From: Peromyscus leucopus
Taxonomy: Eukaryota > Chordata > Mammalia > Rodentia > Cricetidae
Reading direction: 5' to 3'
DNA length: 64,000 nt
NCBI RefSeq assembly: GCF_004664715.2
Contig: NC_051083.1
Span: 94,269,920-94,333,919, forward strand
Both the position numbers and the translations under genes were made by a program. Numbering within the stretch: position 1 is the stretch's first letter; every line of letters starts with the position of its first letter. Of the stretch, positions 59,165 to 64,000 are shown one piece after another. The notes under the pieces were generated by a model that was not told where the DNA came from, ran no database searches, and worked only from the letters and a program-made list of their open reading frames with translations.

Positions 59165-59800
59165 CTATATGATAGTATCTTTTTATTATTTTTAACTTTT
59201 GTATATGTGTACTGTATTAAAACATTTCGTCCCTCCCTTTCCTGCCTTCCTCTCCCGTATCTTCCCTTCCACCTTGGTCCCTCTCAAATTCATGTGTTTT
59301 TTTCTTTAATTATTATTATTACATATATATGAGTAAACATGTAAATACAACCCGCTGAGCCCATATAGTATTGTGCATATGTGTACATTTTTAGAGCTGG
59401 CCACCAGTTAGGGGGCTCATCCCCGGGGAATCCTGATTCTCCCTCTTTCCGCAGCCACTAACTCCTTGTAGTTTTTTTTGTACAATGTGTTTTGATCCTA
59501 TTCACCCCCTGTACACTGTTCCCAGATCCATTCCCCTTCCTTACCCACCCAATTTTGTGTCCTCTCATTTTCTACCCATCAAATCAATTTGTGATATATA
59601 TACATATTCCTGAATGGGTGGCCTTCCATTGGCATGTGGTTGACTTATCAGGGACAACACTCTTGAAACTGACTTTTCCTCTCCCAGCAGCTATCAATTT
59701 CCAATTGCTCCTCAGCTAGGAGGGGTGGACTTCATGCCCACCTTCCCTCTCCGTGGGAGAGTTGGTCTTGCTTGAGCATGCATGAGAGTGTTTTTAAGGA
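59165..59800 (-). mobile_element. L1 3' end, antisense, in Vsig1 intron 2
   Basis: Pyrimidine-rich start (CCCTCCCTTTCCTGCCTTCC). It later has CAGCAGCTATCAATTTCC, homologous to the L1 block at 8560-8580 in the same orientation. It ends about 820 bp before exon 3. Confidence 0.7.
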
Positions 59801-59900
59801 TCATCTTGCTCTCTAGCTTAGGTGGTCCTCAAAATCATGGTGCCCCTGCTTCAGCTTCCCAAGAGACTGAGACTACAGGCATATGTCACTGCTTGCCTCA
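59795..59900 (-). repeat. B1-like fragment, antisense
   Basis: TAGGTGGTCCTCAAAATCAT ... GACTGAGACTACAGGCATAT. Confidence 0.6.
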
Positions 59901-60618
59901 AGTCCAGTACATCGTAAATGTAACAACAGCAGCAACAAGTGAATCCTGTGCCTTCAGATGAGTCACCTGAAGTTCTGAGTTCCCTTATTTGACATGGAGA
60001 GAAAGATGGTAGCTAACATGGGCCAAGTGCCCTGTAAGCATTTTTTTACTGTTTTGCCTGGTTTTATCCCACCACAGCCACTAAGAGAGAATGAGACCAA
60101 CTGATTTCTCAGGGAATAGTCTGTCCTGAAGCTTTATCCTTCTAACAAACAGAATGAATCCAGGTGTGCTTAGCCAAGAGGTGTGTAAGCATGAAAGGAA
60201 CATGAACATTTGGAATTTTAGGGAGCGCAGTCTCAGTGGGCAAGGTAAACTCGAATCAGAAGTTCATATAGTGGTAATATCTCTTGAGATATATCTCATA
60301 TGCGGAAGAGTTTCTACCAGGTAGAGTGAGCAGGTGAGTGTCATGTTTTCCTAGCCCAGGGTTAGAAGTTGAATCCTCTGAATTCCAATTGTCCCCTCTT
60401 CTGTAAAATAGGCTTCCCACTCCCTGTGCTAGTGACATCACAGAGCTGTTGGAGGCAAATGAGGTAATGGCTACCAACAGCAGTCAGAAAGTTAAATGCC
60501 CCACTGAACTGAGAAATCTTGACTACAGGGACCACAGATAGAAGGGACTTCCTGGTAACTTATCCTCAGCCTGGATACTCTCAGGTTCTCAGTTTTACTA
60601 TTTTTTTTTTTACCCTAG

Positions 60619-61218
<600 letters not shown>

Positions 61219-61988
61219 ATAAGTCAAAGCACTGGGTTATGGTGTCAATTATGTCCCTGGGGCTAATTGTCCTCCCTATTCCTTTTATTATCAGAGACTG
61301 TTTTATTTAAGTTTTAGCTTATTAGTAGACATAGTTTTCCAGCTCAATCCGTATAATGATACCTAAACATTACCATAAAATGTACAGAAACAGTAGCATC
61401 CCTAGCTTGGAAGGATAGAGTGAGACAAATATTGGCCCACCAAATGATCACCAGTAACTTTCGGGAGGAACTTGCAATTAGAGCCACACTTAGCTACAAG
61501 AAGCAACTGTCAACCTATTTATTCCTTTTTCCAAGCCTACCACTAATCTTACCATGAAATCATTTTTTTTCAAACAAAGGCAGAGAGTCTACTTTGTTTG
61601 TATTTATCTTTAATTTAGTTTTGTTTTACTTTGAGGCGGAGTCTTGTGGAGCCATAGCTAGTCTTGAGCTTGCTATGTAACTGACTTTTTATCTTGACTT
61701 TTGATCAGGAGGACTCTCTTTTTTAAAAATGCTAATGCTATTGGAAAAATGTTACTTGTTAAGCCATTATTAAGAATTAAGTTATGATGAACACATATTT
61801 CTTGTATGACATTGGACAAGTCACATATGCTCTGAAAATAGACTTGGAACAGTTCATTTATTCAGGATTTGTGGTGTCCCTACTTTGTGGAAGGAAATAC
61901 AAGCTTAGTAGTGATGGAGACATGGCTTCTGCCCTTGAGGAGTACTCAATTTGCTTGATTTCTAGGGATCTTTCAGACTCCTGAGTGC

Positions 61989-62339
61989 TGTGGATGATTG
62001 ATTGATAAATAAAGCTGATTGGCCAGTAGCCAGGCAGGTAGTATAGGTGGGATAAGGAGAGAGGAGAATTCTGGGAATTCTGGGAATTCTGGGAAGGCTG
62101 AGGCAGAGAGACCTGCCAGCCCCGCGATGACAAGATGTAAGATACCGGTAAGCCACGAGACATGTGGCAACTTATAGATTAATAGAAATGGGTTAATTTA
62201 AGGTAGAAGAAGTAGATAACAAGAAGCTTGCCACGGCCATACAGTTTATAAATAATATAACTGTCTGAGTGATTATTTTATACTTGGGTTGTGGGACTAC
62301 AGGGCTTGGTGGGACCTAGAGAGAAGCTCTCCAGCTACA
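61989..62339 (+). mobile_element. LTR-like element, copy 2, in Vsig1 intron 3
   Basis: Homologous to 2127-2511 in the same orientation (TGTGGAT start, GATAAATAAAGCTGATTGGCC, AAGATACCGGTAAGCCACGA, GCTACA end). It includes a small GGGAATTCT triplication near 62070-62092. No clear target duplication seen. Confidence 0.65.
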
Positions 62340-64000
62340 CCCGAGAACCCAGCAGGGGCTAAGGACCTATTTGCAGACTCTCAAGTAGAAAGTATTAGAA
62401 GGAGGAGGAAAAGGCTTGAAGCCCTTGCCAGCAGCCCAAATGGATATGCATCATTGGAAAGGAAGCAGTAGGCCAAATCAGTGACTAACTAGTTAAGTGG
62501 TTCAAACAAACAACAAACGACAACAAGATGCACATCTCCGAGAACTATCCTCAGTTACCTTGCTACCCATGTGATTCTAAAAGGAACCAGTTGATGCTTA
62601 CTATGAGGTGTGCCATTGCATTTACCCTCCTAAAAGAGAGGGAAATGTTGCTCCGGGGCTAATGTTTAAGAGAAGGTTTGCTCAGTCAGTTGTATTTTGT
62701 TGTGCTGAGCCTTGTGCTCAGTATGATGTAGGAATAGATGCACCTATTCCTAGGACAGCTTATGTGGCAGTTCAGAAGATCAGTCTTTCGGGGAAAAAAT
62801 AGTGTGGCAAGATTGCCAAAAACCATGAGACTGAAAAATCAGTAAACTTGGGTTCTAGGCCTTTTTCTGTTCTCAGTGACCTCATACAATGCAGGCCACC
62901 ATTGTAAGATAGGTTTTAAGTCTGTCTTCTTTACTGATTTATTATGAGAATCCAATTAGGTGCTGGGGATTAAAGAGCCTTTTAATGTTCAAGTAATTTG
63001 AGGGATTAATCTTCTAATGATTTTCTGTTGCCCCTGTGTCTCTGGGGTGATCTGAGCAGAAGCAATTTTCATGAAAAGGCTTGGAAATAGGCCTGAGATA
63101 AGCTAGACAAGAAGGTTAATATTCTTAACTTGGAAATTCAGAGGATTCCCAGTGAATTTCCACAAGCTAAAGATAGCTTGAGCTAGTCTGTTTTTGGTTT
63201 TGTTTTCTGTGAGTCTTTGGGTCAGATAAGTCTTGCCATGATTTTATCATGCTTTTTCTTGGAGCAGCCAGAATCCATAAAATGAAGATACTGAACAATC
63301 TATGGCTTTCTTTCCACAGAAATACTCAAAAATTCTATTCCTATTAATTCAGAAAAGAACAAAATTATCCTATGAATTTCAACTTTCCAGAAATTAGTGA
63401 TAGCAAATAATCTCTAAATTTTCAAAGTCTGTTTGCAGTTCGTGAATCCCATTGCATATGAGCACCCTGATTGGGCCTGGGCAAAGTAGAGATGGGTGGG
63501 TCAGGGGGACCAGTTGTAGGGAGATTTACTGATGCCCCATTGAGGAAGGCTCTTTATAGCACTACATTTTCAAAATCTCTTTATTGTAACGAACTCACAA
63601 ACAACAATGCCACACAGCTAGATTATGGTAACCACTCAAACACTTGTTCTGGCTCAAACTCAGTGCAACCCAATGAACGTATGAAAAGTTAGAATGGCCA
63701 TGCTTAGGCCTTTCCTCTTTCACTCTCAGTTACATTTTTATGAACTTATTCACTATAAAAAAATCTATGAGAGAGTTGAAACTAGAAAAAAACAATTAGC
63801 TTTACATTCTCTTTTATGATTCATGTGTTCTTTTGCCTGCATTCCATCCTTTCTCATCACCTAATAGTACCCTTTCTTGGTCACCTTTCTAAATGCTACA
63901 CTACACCCACAGGTATGTTATACAAAATGTTATACTACATCCATAATGCATATATGTTTATAGGTAAACAGCTGTGAACATGGGCAGAGTATAGCAATGC

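Overview
This window is rodent nuclear DNA. B1, B2/B3 and B4/ID SINEs, L1 3' ends, endogenous retroviral LTRs, ancient MIR/L1M/Tigger-type remnants and long (CA)n, (GA)n, (GATA)n and (GAAA)n runs make up most of it. Several B1 copies carry the 'caggaaaggcgc/aggctccaaagctaca' variant. One LTR family (2127-2511 and 61989-62339) is one I associate with hamsters, deer mice and voles. Together these suggest a cricetid rather than Mus or Rattus, but that is inference.

The only protein-coding gene I can support is Vsig1 (V-set and immunoglobulin domain containing 1, an X-linked gene in mammals), on the plus strand. Its signal-peptide exon is at 43170-43221, V-set exon A at 51084-51247, an in-frame 36-codon cassette exon at 54606-54713, and V-set exon B at 60619-60817. 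All have consensus splice sites and compatible phases. The gene runs off the right edge: the second Ig domain, membrane segment and cytoplasmic tail are not in the window. The product begins a cell-surface adhesion-type glycoprotein with a signal peptide, a V-set domain with the Cys43-Trp59-Cys116 core, and three N-glycosylation sequons.

Layout: 1-14598 is intergenic and repeat-rich, including an L1 insertion with a 15-bp target duplication. 14599-19885 is a young, structurally complete but apparently non-coding gammaretrovirus-like provirus on the minus strand. 19890-23985 is repeats and unassigned sequence. 23988-28343 is a nested stack: a Tigger-like DNA transposon interrupted by B3 and B1 SINEs and by another repeat, which itself holds a small provirus with a tRNA-His-type primer site. 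28344-43169 is intergenic, with L1s, an element split by an L1, and a 70-bp tandem duplication about 340 bp upstream of the Vsig1 start. 43170-64000 is Vsig1 exons and introns. A sense-oriented solo LTR with its own polyadenylation signal lies 60 bp past the exon-3 splice donor.

I found no tRNA, rRNA, CRISPR array, operon or other intact gene. The least expected and best supported observations are the open 36-codon cassette exon, the solo LTR beside exon 3, the two proviruses with target-site duplications, and the promoter-proximal tandem duplication.
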